Source: an uncultured Megasphaera sp.
GTDB lineage: Bacteria; Bacillota; Negativicutes; Veillonellales; Megasphaeraceae
Reading direction: 5' to 3'
DNA length: 29,965 nt
NCBI GenBank assembly: GCA_900540735.1
Contig: UQHB01000034.1
Span: 1 to 29,965, forward strand
Shown in pieces: positions 16,218-23,383 of the stretch. A program made the position numbers and the translations under genes. How positions within the stretch are numbered: the first letter of the stretch is position 1; each line of letters opens with the position of its first letter. The notes beneath the pieces are model-generated. The model worked only from the letters and a program-made list of their open reading frames with translations, had not been told where the DNA came from and did no database searches.

Positions 16218-17489
16218 ATGACGCAATATAAAACGCCAACGACAGGACATAGCCAAATCGCCAGAAATATTCTGGTCGTCGCGGCTCTTATCTTGCTTTT
16301 GGCTTATCCGTTCCAAGATTTCTTTTGGGGCGGGTTCTTTACGCACCTTGCTGGAGCGGCATTAATCGGCGGTCTTGCCGACTGGTATGCTGTGACGGCG
16401 CTCTTTAAAAAGCCTTTAGGTATTTCTTTTAAAACGGCCCTCATTCCCAATAGTAAGGAACGTATCGCCGAAATGGCGCGCCATATGATTGAAAGCGAAA
16501 TCATGACTGTGCCGAACATGTACAATGTTCTCAAGAGCCACCCTGTCTTGGAGTCGACGCTGGAATACTTACATTCCGACAAAGGCTTCCAGTCGGCAGA
16601 ACGGGTCTTTGGGCAGATTTTGAATACGTTCTTGTTCACTGTCGACATGAAGACGGTAGTCCAAGCCTTTTCGGGGATGGGCGAAAAAGCCATTGAAAAA
16701 ATCGACATCGCGCCCTTAATGAGCCGGGCCATTAAAATCGGCCTCCAAGGCGAATCGGGGAAAGACTTCTTAGACTTTATGATTCTCCACTTAGAAGTCA
16801 TGGTGAAAAGCGATGCTATGAAAAAATACATCGGTGAAATTTACCGCGAATCGCTCCACCAATACGAAAAACGCAATTTCTTCTTAGCTTGGGCTATTCG
16901 GGCAGCACTGGCCAGTGACCTCTTCAGTCCGGACCACGTGGCGGCAAAGCTCCAGAAAAAAGCCTTGCAAGTCTTAGCGGAAGCGAAAGAACCGGACTCG
17001 CCGCAGCGTGAAAAAGCGTTGCGCTATCTCTGGGAAATGGCCGAAAAAATCGAATTCAATTACGCTTGGAAAGAACGGATTGAAGGCTACAAAATGCGCA
17101 TGTACTATAGCCTCGTAACCCGTCCCGATATGCGCGAAGCATGGCAGAACTACGTCCAAGACCCGGACCGGCAAAAACGGGTTTGCCATGTAGCCGCAAC
17201 GTATGCCATTACAAAGATGGAACAATGGCGCGAAAGTACGACGCAAGTAGAAGAACTGAACCGCGTCGTCCTCAACATGGCTACACGGGAACTGAAAAAA
17301 CTCCAAGCCTACTTTGGCAAAACTGCAGAAGAAGAAATCCTGAAATACGACGGCAACACCATTGCGGCCAACCTCATGGATAGTGTCTGGTATGACTTAC
17401 AAATGATTCGAATTAATGGCTCTCTCGTCGGGGCCATCTTAGGTGCCCTCATTTATCTCATCATGTATGCTGTGAAAGGGGGCGCGTAA
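16218..17489 (+). CDS. DUF445 family membrane protein (first of a tandem pair)
   Basis: 423 residues, GGAGGAGG before the ATG. Two hydrophobic segments lie near the N-terminus (about 15-35 and 40-62), the second bearing GGLADWYAVTALFKKPLG, the DUF445 hallmark. A long helical, charged middle of more than 300 residues follows, then RINGSLVGAILGALIYLI, a C-terminal membrane helix. The function of DUF445 is unknown; the topology suggests a large soluble domain clamped to the inner membrane at both ends. It ends one base before its paralogue, so both are co-translated and may form a heteromer. Confidence 0.85.
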   Translation: MTQYKTPTTGHSQIARNILVVAALILLLAYPFQDFFWGGFFTHLAGAALIGGLADWYAVTALFKKPLGISFKTALIPNSKERIAEMARHMIESEIMTVPNMYNVLKSHPVLESTLEYLHSDKGFQSAERVFGQILNTFLFTVDMKTVVQAFSGMGEKAIEKIDIAPLMSRAIKIGLQGESGKDFLDFMILHLEVMVKSDAMKKYIGEIYRESLHQYEKRNFFLAWAIRAALASDLFSPDHVAAKLQKKALQVLAEAKEPDSPQREKALRYLWEMAEKIEFNYAWKERIEGYKMRMYYSLVTRPDMREAWQNYVQDPDRQKRVCHVAATYAITKMEQWRESTTQVEELNRVVLNMATRELKKLQAYFGKTAEEEILKYDGNTIAANLMDSVWYDLQMIRINGSLVGAILGALIYLIMYAVKGGA

Positions 17490-17490
17490 G

Positions 17491-18777
17491 ATGACCTATC
17501 GCAAACGGGCCAACGCCATTTTGGCTCTCTCATTCTTGTTATTCTTTGGCATTTTTGCCTGGTGGTATACGCACGATGTGTCCTTCTGGGAAAAACTGCT
17601 CTTCTTTGTCATCCAGTCAGCCCTTATTGGGAGTATTGCCGACTGGTTCGCCGTAACGGCACTCTTTGAAAAGCCTTTGGGCTTTCCGTATCACACAGAA
17701 TTACTCTACAGCCATCGCACGCAAATCATTGACGGCATTACGAAAATCGTGTCGGAAAAGCTCTTGCGGCCCAAACTTTGGCAAGACAAGCTCTACCAAA
17801 TTTCCTTTATGGATAAACTCATGGACTGGCTCCAAAGTCCAAAAGGACGGGAACGGTTCCGTATGCTCCTCTTTGAAGTAGCTCAGCGCGTCTACAAATA
17901 CACGCAAAAAGGGAGCACCCAAGAAACGGCAGCGGCCCATGTACGGACCTATTTAAAACACCAGCCCCTGGTGAGCTTCTTCCAAGACCGGCTCATTACG
18001 CTCCTAGAGGACCCAAGCAGCCATATGTTTAATGATACGGTAGGCATTGCACGCGAAGTCGTCAATAGCGACGATTTTGAAGGCCTGATGGAACGGCTCA
18101 TTAAAGACTGGATGGAAGAAACGAAAAATGCACCGACTTTGCTCGTAACGCTCAATAAATTTACAGGTATCGTGGATACGCGGAAAATCGCAAAAGACAT
18201 TAAAATCGGTATCCTGGCGTGGCTCGATAAATGGGAAAATGCTGAAGGAACAGAACGGCAGTGGCTGTGCCAGAAAATTGAGCTCTTCCTGTATGCTATG
18301 AATGGACAACTTGCCTTTGCTGTGCAAAACTGGCAAGACCAATTCGTCGATTCCCTGCCCATTGAACGGTGGCTGGCAGCAACGCAAAAAGCGAGCCGTG
18401 ATTACTTCACGACTGGAGACGAAGGGAAAGAAAAACTGAAAGACCTCTTAGAAGAACAATTCATTCATTACCTCAACTATTGCCGGACCTACCCGGAAAT
18501 CAAAGAATGGTTGGACGAACAAATCCGCCGGGCCTGCATGGTCATCCTCGAAAACGAACACTCCCTCATTGCCATTGCTGTGCGCGATGTGCTTTCGAGT
18601 TTCGATAAGAAGAAATTCAATGCCTTCTTAGAAAGCAAAGTAGGCGAAGAATTAGCGTGGATTCGCATTAACGGTGCTATCGTCGGCGCGTCCATCGGCC
18701 TCGTCGTCTTCTTGTTCTTGCATGTCATTTATGAACCCCTCTTCGTACCCTTATTACGAGGTCTGTTCTTATCATAA
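17491..18777 (+). CDS. DUF445 family membrane protein (second of a tandem pair)
   Basis: 428 residues. It repeats the plan of its neighbour: N-terminal hydrophobic segments with GSIADWFAVTALFEKPLG, a long helical charged middle, and a C-terminal IRINGAIVGASIGLVVFLFL helix. The ends are similar between the two while the middles have diverged, which points to an old duplication with division of labour. Its start lies one base beyond the upstream stop, using a GGGGG-containing site in the end of that gene. A strong terminator follows within 10 bases. Confidence 0.85.
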   Translation: MTYRKRANAILALSFLLFFGIFAWWYTHDVSFWEKLLFFVIQSALIGSIADWFAVTALFEKPLGFPYHTELLYSHRTQIIDGITKIVSEKLLRPKLWQDKLYQISFMDKLMDWLQSPKGRERFRMLLFEVAQRVYKYTQKGSTQETAAAHVRTYLKHQPLVSFFQDRLITLLEDPSSHMFNDTVGIAREVVNSDDFEGLMERLIKDWMEETKNAPTLLVTLNKFTGIVDTRKIAKDIKIGILAWLDKWENAEGTERQWLCQKIELFLYAMNGQLAFAVQNWQDQFVDSLPIERWLAATQKASRDYFTTGDEGKEKLKDLLEEQFIHYLNYCRTYPEIKEWLDEQIRRACMVILENEHSLIAIAVRDVLSSFDKKKFNAFLESKVGEELAWIRINGAIVGASIGLVVFLFLHVIYEPLFVPLLRGLFLS

Positions 18778-18784
18778 GATAAAT

Positions 18785-18822
18785 AAAAAATACGTCGCAT
18801 ATGATATGCGACGTATTTTTTT
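18785..18822. terminator. Bidirectional terminator between DUF445 and the secreted-protein gene
   Basis: A perfect stem TACGTCGCATA / TATGCGACGTA (18791-18801 and 18805-18815), 3-nt loop, flanked by A6 and T7. It serves two convergent units whose ends are only 63 bp apart. Confidence 0.95.
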
Positions 18823-18840
18823 CGTTCCATATGGAATTGT

Positions 18841-19455
18841 TTAGATCATCATAGGCTGCGTATTCGTGAGAATCGTAGCACCGCCGTCAGTAGTCTTCGT
18901 CGGGAGGACTGGTGACGGTTTTTCTATATCTGTCGGAATCCGTTTATACGGCAATTTCTTCATGATTTTGTCCATGGCTTCTGTCAGGATTTCGTTCGGG
19001 TCATTCAAGGAGGCAATCGATTCCCGTTCGTAGCCGCGGGCACTGTAGCTCTTGAGCGTGTCTTGTTGCGTATTGTACGCAAAGACTGTCAGGTTATACA
19101 TGTATTCTGTAATGAGGTCGTCATCGTCAAAGAAGAAGACATGATGCTGCGTCCAGTACCACGTATTGACAATAGGCGCAACGACGACATCGGCCTTATA
19201 CTGGGATGCTAAGGCGCGCATGCGGTCTTGAGTCAGTTCTTGCGGGTCCAAGACTTCTGTCGTTTCGACGCGGTCCCAATAGGGGATGCGGAACGGCGCG
19301 CGGAGCCGTTGTTTCATAAAGCGTGCTGCATAACTGCCCTGATTGGTCTGAACGATGAGGACGGTCCGCATGTTGTCAAAGCGCGGACTGTCCGCAAAGG
19401 CCGTCATGGCCAAGAGGACGAAGAAGAGACAGGCGAGCGTGCAAATACGTTTCAT
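18841..19455 (-). CDS. Secreted protein of unknown function
   Basis: 204 residues. A clear Sec signal (MKRICTLACL, hydrophobic core, cleavage probably after AFA near residue 21) is followed by a soluble domain of about 150 residues with alternating beta and helix (TVLIVQTNQGSY, ADVVVAPIVNTWYW, YMYNLTVFAYN) and an acidic patch FFFDDDD. The C-terminal 40 residues are Pro/Thr-rich and probably unfolded. The pattern of a periplasmic alpha/beta domain recalls lipoprotein-assembly or TolB-N/CsgG-like folds, but I do not recognise the family and there is no lipobox. AAAGGAGGG gives the start. It lies 15 bp after the radical SAM gene in the same unit. Confidence 0.8.
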   Translation of the reverse strand: MKRICTLACLFFVLLAMTAFADSPRFDNMRTVLIVQTNQGSYAARFMKQRLRAPFRIPYWDRVETTEVLDPQELTQDRMRALASQYKADVVVAPIVNTWYWTQHHVFFFDDDDLITEYMYNLTVFAYNTQQDTLKSYSARGYERESIASLNDPNEILTEAMDKIMKKLPYKRIPTDIEKPSPVLPTKTTDGGATILTNTQPMMI

Positions 19456-19470
19456 AGGGAATCCCTCCTT

Positions 19471-20358
19471 TTAGAATGGGCCGTTTGAATTTGTCATCGG
19501 AATGGTGTCGTCTTCGCGTGGAATATACGCGTCGAGGGTGGCAATCATAGCGTCTTTGTCGTCCGGTAAGTTGCCGCCGACCGGGACGAGGTTAGACACG
19601 TGGTTGCTGCGGAAAATACAGGGGTTCGTCATGTGCGTGTGCTGCAAGATTTCCTTCAGTTCCATCAAGAAACCGCGAGATGTGAGAGGTGTAAATTTAC
19701 CATTTAACATATCTTGGTAAAGCGGCACTTCTCGGGGAATGAGGAGGGTCAAGGCACTGAGCATAGTCGGATTAATGGCCGAGACCACTTCTGCCGTGTG
19801 GAGCGCGTGCTGATGGGTCAATTCTTGACCGCCCAGACCGAGGATAATCATAGTGGAGAGCTTCATGCCAGCTGCGAGAGCTTTTTTACCGGCCGAAATC
19901 GTCCGTTCTGCTGTCGTTCCCTTGTGGACACGGCGCAGGACTTCGTCATCGCCCGATTCGATACCCATGTAGAGAATATCAAGACCTGCTGCTTTTAATT
20001 GTTTCAATTCGTCTAAAGATTTACGATTTAAATCATTCGGTGTAGCGTACGCACCAATGCGCGTAATCGCCGGGAATGTATCGTAACATTTCTTTAAAAT
20101 ATGGAGCAAGCTTTCTGTGGGCAAGACTAAGGCATCGCCGTCAGCCAGAAAAATGCGGCGTACAAAGGGCATAGCCGCTGCGCCTCGTTCAATAATCCCA
20201 TCGATTTCTTCGAGGGAGCGAATGCGGAATTTAGAGAGCTTGTACATATCGCAGAATGTACAGGCATTATGAGAACAGCCAATGGTGACGCGCAGAATAA
20301 AGCTGCGTGCTTCACTAGGCGGACGAAAGACGAGGCCGCCTGCATCATCAATAACCAT
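19471..20358 (-). CDS. Radical SAM protein
   Basis: 295 residues from the ATG at 20358-20356, which has AAAGAAGG in front. An ATG at 20379 in the same frame is rejected: it lacks a ribosome site and is only about 13 bases after the TATAAT box. The cluster motif in GCSHNACTFCDMYK is C-x4-C-x2-C (C28, C33, C36) rather than the standard C-x3-C-x2-C; this spacing is familiar from one group of COG1032-type radical SAM proteins. A TIM-barrel pattern follows, with LDILYMGIESGDDEVLRRVHKG typical of Elp3/HemN-like enzymes. No SPASM-type Cys cluster or B12-binding domain is present. The substrate is unknown. It shares a transcript with the secreted protein. Confidence 0.88.
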   Translation of the reverse strand: MVIDDAGGLVFRPPSEARSFILRVTIGCSHNACTFCDMYKLSKFRIRSLEEIDGIIERGAAAMPFVRRIFLADGDALVLPTESLLHILKKCYDTFPAITRIGAYATPNDLNRKSLDELKQLKAAGLDILYMGIESGDDEVLRRVHKGTTAERTISAGKKALAAGMKLSTMIILGLGGQELTHQHALHTAEVVSAINPTMLSALTLLIPREVPLYQDMLNGKFTPLTSRGFLMELKEILQHTHMTNPCIFRSNHVSNLVPVGGNLPDDKDAMIATLDAYIPREDDTIPMTNSNGPF

Positions 20359-20391
20359 AGGATTACCTTCTTTCTTCATAGATTACATTCT

Positions 20392-20420
20392 ATTATAAGC
20401 GGTTAGAGGAAAAATGAATA
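20392..20420 (-). promoter_or_regulatory. Promoter of the radical SAM / secreted protein unit
   Basis: Minus strand -10 TATAAT (20397-20392), with a weak TATTCA (20420-20415) at 17 bp as -35. Transcription should begin near 20385, which supports the internal ATG at 20358 as the start of translation. Confidence 0.6.
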
Positions 20421-20436
20421 GGGGTAAACTGGAGAA

Positions 20437-20451
20437 TACGAAAATTTCGTA
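20437..20451. promoter_or_regulatory. Operator-like perfect inverted repeat
   Basis: TACGAAA-A-TTTCGTA, a perfect 7-1-7 palindrome, placed about 17 bp upstream of the -35 of the radical SAM promoter and just after the EamA stop codon. There is no T-run for a terminator. An activator or repressor site is possible; the regulator is unknown. Confidence 0.4.
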
Positions 20452-20469
20452 ATGCAATATAAATATAGG

Positions 20470-21366
20470 TTAGGCCTGTTTGCGGATGACCAGTAAAAAG
20501 ACAGTCGTCAAGATGAAGACGAAGCCGACGAGCTCGATGAGGTGAAACTCCGTACTGAGCCACAAGGCCGAGATAATCGTCGCAATGACCGGTTCGAGCG
20601 TGCCGATTAAGGTCGCTTTCATAGGGCCAATGATGGCAATGCCGCGGACGAAGAACGTAAAGGACACAGCTGTACCGATGATGACAATGAAGGCTACAGC
20701 GAGCCAGCCAATGAAGTCTAAGGCCGGTGTGTCATTCCAGAGCTGCAGCGCACAGAGCAAGACCGCACCGCCAATGATCATGCTCGGTCCATTGACGACG
20801 GACGCGTGCCAACGCCAAGCCAAGTCATGAGATAAAAGGGGATACGACACGGCACCAATAGCGGCCATTAAGCCCCAGAATAAGCCTTCCGGCGAAATAA
20901 TCATAGCTGCCGGATTGCCGTTCGTGGCAATGAGAAAGACACCGCTAAAGGCGAGAATGATGGAAATCGTTTCGCGCCGTACCGGTAATTTCCGGTGGCG
21001 AATGGCTAAGAAAATAGCCATAAAGACGATACACAAAGTCTGCAAGACCGTAGCTGTACCGGAATTGGAATACTTAATGGCCGTCAAATAGGAATATTGG
21101 CACCACAAGAGCCCAAAAATGGCAAAGGCACAGAGGCGCAACACTTCGTGGCTGTCGCTGAATAATTGGCGTAGCTGTGTATGGTGCGTCGGCAAAATGG
21201 TGAGCACCAAGACCAGGCCTGCCACAATCATGCGAATTGCTGTGAGCCAGGCCGAATTGACCGTATAATGCATAAATAAGAACTGCGTCATTGCGCCATT
21301 TAGGCCCCATGTGACTGTGCCGATGACGGCAAAAAGAATCCCTTGTTTCATAGATGGTGTAGCCAT
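20470..21366 (-). CDS. EamA/DMT-superfamily transporter
   Basis: 298 residues with ten hydrophobic helices in two repeats of five, the normal layout of EamA (RhaT/YdcZ/RarD-like) carriers. Typical segments are GTVTWGLNGAMTQ in helix 1, SGTATVLQTLCIVFMAIF near the end of the first half, and MKATLIGTLEPVIATIISALWLSTE at the end of the second. Such proteins usually export amino acids, nucleosides or other small metabolites. AGGAG precedes the ATG. It has its own promoter and is probably a single-gene unit. No clue to its substrate is seen in the context. Confidence 0.9.
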   Translation of the reverse strand: MATPSMKQGILFAVIGTVTWGLNGAMTQFLFMHYTVNSAWLTAIRMIVAGLVLVLTILPTHHTQLRQLFSDSHEVLRLCAFAIFGLLWCQYSYLTAIKYSNSGTATVLQTLCIVFMAIFLAIRHRKLPVRRETISIILAFSGVFLIATNGNPAAMIISPEGLFWGLMAAIGAVSYPLLSHDLAWRWHASVVNGPSMIIGGAVLLCALQLWNDTPALDFIGWLAVAFIVIIGTAVSFTFFVRGIAIIGPMKATLIGTLEPVIATIISALWLSTEFHLIELVGFVFILTTVFLLVIRKQA

Positions 21367-21397
21367 ATGAACACTCCTCTCTAGGTGTTACTAGTAT

Positions 21398-21445
21398 ATC
21401 ATACGCAGTATATAGATAACAGTCAGGCTGTATTCGCATTGCGAA
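21398..21445 (-). promoter_or_regulatory. Promoter of the EamA transporter gene with an upstream palindrome
   Basis: Minus strand: -35 CTGACT (21426-21421), 17 bp, -10 TATGAT (21403-21398). Immediately upstream is TTCGCA-T-TGCGAA (21433-21445), a perfect 6-1-6 inverted repeat that could be a regulator site. Confidence 0.6.
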
Positions 21446-21580
21446 AAATACGAAAAAGAATGTATGCAAACGAGTCATATCAAAATAGATAATACGTAAG
21501 TAAAACGTTTATCAACTTGAAATAATTTAGGTTAAACATTGTACTTAAATTATAAAATAAAAATTTATCTTTAAAACAAC
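21446..21580. other. Gene-free AT-rich spacer
   Basis: Between the divergent EamA and BASS promoters. No gene, hairpin or repeat is recognisable here; the rest of the wider gap up to 21951 is filled by the BASS promoter and its T-box leader. Confidence 0.6.
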
Positions 21581-21609
21581 TTGACTTAGACAGGCCATAC
21601 ATGTATAAT
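21581..21609 (+). promoter_or_regulatory. Strong promoter of the BASS transporter T-box transcript
   Basis: -35 TTGACT (21581-21586), 17 bp, -10 TATAAT (21604-21609): one mismatch from consensus. It sits directly before the T-box leader. Confidence 0.85.
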
Positions 21610-21615
21610 AAGCAT

Positions 21616-21891
21616 CAACAAATACAGATACCGTGTTGATTGGGACGAGTAATATCGTAACCGCCATAACAGAGACTTGTGACTTGGTGAAACACAGGAT
21701 GGCAGGGCGATGTGAAGTCACCCAGGAGCAGTTGTGCCGAACTAGAGTAAGCATGACCGGCAGGCGACCGTTATCCAGCCAGGCATTACAAGGATGATCC
21801 CGAGATGCCCCAAAGTGGCCAGACATCTGGCAATAAGAGTGGTACCGCAGAGCTACGCTTTGTCTCTTCTAAGGAGATGAAGCGTTTTTTT
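21616..21891 (+). promoter_or_regulatory. T-box leader, valine (GTC) specifier, controlling a BASS transporter
   Basis: Stem I has AGTA (about 21649-21652) opposite GAA-GTC-A, with TGGG/CCCA below and ATATCG/CGATGT above the specifier loop. The specifier GTC (21717-21719) reads valine. The distal arm has AGAGAC and GGTGAA, and CCGCCAT pairs with ATGGCAGG. The T-box AAGAGTGGTACCGCAG is at 21835-21850. The terminator stem ACGCTTTGTCTC / GAGATGAAGCGT (21855-21866 and 21874-21885) ends in T7. By the known mechanism uncharged tRNA-Val should allow read-through into the transporter gene, so expression rises when valine is scarce. Confidence 0.92.
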
Positions 21892-21951
21892 ATCCCATCA
21901 AACCATCTGTCTATTTGTTATATTGTCCTCGTCGTTGAAAGGAGTTTTATT

Positions 21952-22950
21952 ATGATGAAATTAATTGGTGCATTAAGTGGGTTTGTTGGGAAATACTTGA
22001 CGTACATCGTTCTCCTCGTCGTTGTTTGGGCGTACTTCATGCCTGGCGCGTTTCTCTGGGCTGTACCCCATACGGTCTTGCTCTTAGGGGTCATCATGTT
22101 TGGTATGGGCATGACCCTTCATGCGAGCGATTTTAAACTCATTCTCCAGCGGCCAAAAGAAGTCTTAATCGGCTGTGTTTGCCATTATACGATTATGCCG
22201 CTCTTGGCCTATGGTTTAGTTATGGCCTTCCATATGCCGCCGGAACTGGCTGTCGGCATGATTCTCCTCGGTTCCTGTCCGAGCGGCACAGCATCCAACG
22301 TCATGGGCTTCTTAGCTAAAGCAGACGTTCCTTTGTCCGTTTCCATTACGACTGCATCGACCTTGATTGCTCCTATTATGATGCCGTTCATCATGTGGGC
22401 TCTGGCCGGTCAGTGGGTAGAAGTTTCGTTCTTCTCTATGGCCCTGACGGTTATGAAAGTTATTTTAGCTCCTTTAGCCTTAGGCTTGCTCGTTCATAAA
22501 TTTGCCGGTGAAAAATACATCGTTCCTTTCTCGAAAATTTTGGTTCTCATTTCGGCGGCAACAGTCTTAATCATCGTTGGCGGCGTTATTGCCATTAACG
22601 GTGCGAAAATCCTCGAAATTGGGGGCTTCATGATTCTCATGGTTGTGGCGCACAGCGTTGGCGGTTTCATCATTGGTTGTATTGCCACGAGAATGCTCGG
22701 CCTTGGCAAAAAACAGCAACACTCTGTTACCCTCGAAGTTGGCATGCAAAACGATGCCTTAGCTATTTCCTTAGTTTCCGTCTTCTTCACACCGGCCGTT
22801 GCTATTCCGGCAGCTGTTGGCGCAGCAGCGCACCAAGTGCTCGGCTCCATCTTGGCTGGTATCTTCGCCCGTCATATGGATGCGCACGAAGCGAAAGAAA
22901 AAGCCAAAGCTGCACAGCTCGCAGAAATTTCTGCTCCGGCACAACATTAA
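21952..22950 (+). CDS. Bile acid:sodium symporter (BASS) family transporter, valine-responsive
   Basis: 332 residues from the ATG at 21952, seven bases after GAAAGGAG; a longer reading from 21805 would run through the T-box and is rejected. About nine or ten membrane helices. The BASS hallmarks are GSCPSGTASNVM (first crossover, sodium site) and LEVGMQNDALA (E-x-G-x-Q-N, second crossover). The family carries bile acids, pyruvate, pantothenate or ketopantoate, and other organic anions with sodium. Control by a valine T-box points to a valine-linked substrate such as 2-oxoisovalerate, ketopantoate or another branched-chain oxo acid (inference). The C-terminal tail is charged and cytosolic. Confidence 0.92.
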   Translation: MMKLIGALSGFVGKYLTYIVLLVVVWAYFMPGAFLWAVPHTVLLLGVIMFGMGMTLHASDFKLILQRPKEVLIGCVCHYTIMPLLAYGLVMAFHMPPELAVGMILLGSCPSGTASNVMGFLAKADVPLSVSITTASTLIAPIMMPFIMWALAGQWVEVSFFSMALTVMKVILAPLALGLLVHKFAGEKYIVPFSKILVLISAATVLIIVGGVIAINGAKILEIGGFMILMVVAHSVGGFIIGCIATRMLGLGKKQQHSVTLEVGMQNDALAISLVSVFFTPAVAIPAAVGAAAHQVLGSILAGIFARHMDAHEAKEKAKAAQLAEISAPAQH

Positions 22951-22956
22951 TTGCTC

Positions 22957-22986
22957 TTACAATGTTTCTACTTGTTGTGCTATACT
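22957..22986 (+). promoter_or_regulatory. Promoter after the BASS gene
   Basis: TTACAA (22957-22962), 18 bp, TATACT (22981-22986), directly after the BASS stop codon. Only about 90 bases separate the predicted start from the next terminator, so it would make a short RNA. Confidence 0.5.
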
Positions 22987-22992
22987 AACAAT

Positions 22993-23082
22993 AAAGGTGA
23001 AGGAGTTCGTGATACATTGTATGTCACGTCCAAAAACAACGAGAGCCACTACAGTAGTGCGAATACTGTAGTGGCTCTTTTG
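22993..23082 (+). ncRNA. Candidate small RNA of about 90 nt
   Basis: It is bounded by the promoter just before and by a strong terminator at its 3' end. AAGGAG appears inside, but the nearest ATG is 15 bases further on and opens only a 16-codon frame ending within the terminator stem, so a protein is unlikely. It could also be merely the 3' end of the BASS transcript. No known RNA family is recognised. Confidence 0.35.
23042..23082 (+). terminator. Terminator of the BASS unit / candidate small RNA
   Basis: A perfect 15-bp stem AGAGCCACTACAGTA (23042-23056) with 23064-23078, 7-nt loop, then TTTT. The run of T overlaps one arm of a second inverted repeat, TTTTGCATTT / AAATGCAAAA (23078-23087 and 23101-23110). 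Confidence 0.9.
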
Positions 23083-23110
23083 CATTTTATTATCAAGGCC
23101 AAATGCAAAA

Positions 23111-23236
23111 AACGTCAAGTAACTGTAACATATACGTGTAAATAATAACAAAACATACATATATGATAAAACAATATAGGTAAAATATAAATTTAGAAAA
23201 TGGCTTAATCATGCGGAATATACTAACCACTAACTA
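23111..23236. other. AT-rich spacer before the TonB receptor control region
   Basis: This is the unassigned part of a 433-base gap between the BASS and receptor genes. The rest of the gap holds a promoter, a terminator, two candidate Fur sites and the receptor promoter. No gene or clear repeat is seen here. Confidence 0.6.
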
Positions 23237-23256
23237 AACAATGGATTATCATTGTT
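23237..23256. promoter_or_regulatory. Candidate Fur box, distal
   Basis: AACAATG-GATTAT-CATTGTT: perfect 7-bp arms around six bases, close to the Fur consensus built from GATAAT/ATTATC hexamers. The core AATGGATTAT recurs exactly 30 bp downstream (23270-23279). It lies about 40 bp upstream of the receptor's -35, so it may help rather than block polymerase, or extend a repressor patch. Confidence 0.55.
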
Positions 23257-23297
23257 ATTTATTTGTCTAAATGGATTATTTGTCGAATAACACAATA

Positions 23298-23326
23298 TTG
23301 ACTATATATTTGTGACATGATAAGAT
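23298..23326 (+). promoter_or_regulatory. Promoter of the TonB receptor-porin gene
   Basis: TTGACT (23298-23303), 17 bp, TAAGAT (23321-23326). Transcription should start near 23333, giving a short 5' leader with AAGGGAG six bases before the ATG. Confidence 0.75.
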
Positions 23327-23345
23327 AACAATGAATATCATATTC
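23324..23345. promoter_or_regulatory. Candidate Fur box, proximal
   Basis: GATAACAATGAATATC (23324-23339) has GATA/TATC ends like a Fur box and covers the -10 and start point; it runs into a perfect palindrome GAATAT-C-ATATTC (23333-23345). Binding here would block transcription, as expected for iron repression of a TonB-dependent receptor. Assignment rests on resemblance only. Confidence 0.5.
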
Positions 23346-23383
23346 GATATACTAATCTTACCTAATTCGGAAGGGAGACGGAC

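Noticed and set aside
21805..21951. N-terminal extension of the BASS transporter
   Set aside because: It would translate the T-box and its terminator; the ATG at 21952 has GAAAGGAG in front and begins with the expected first helix.
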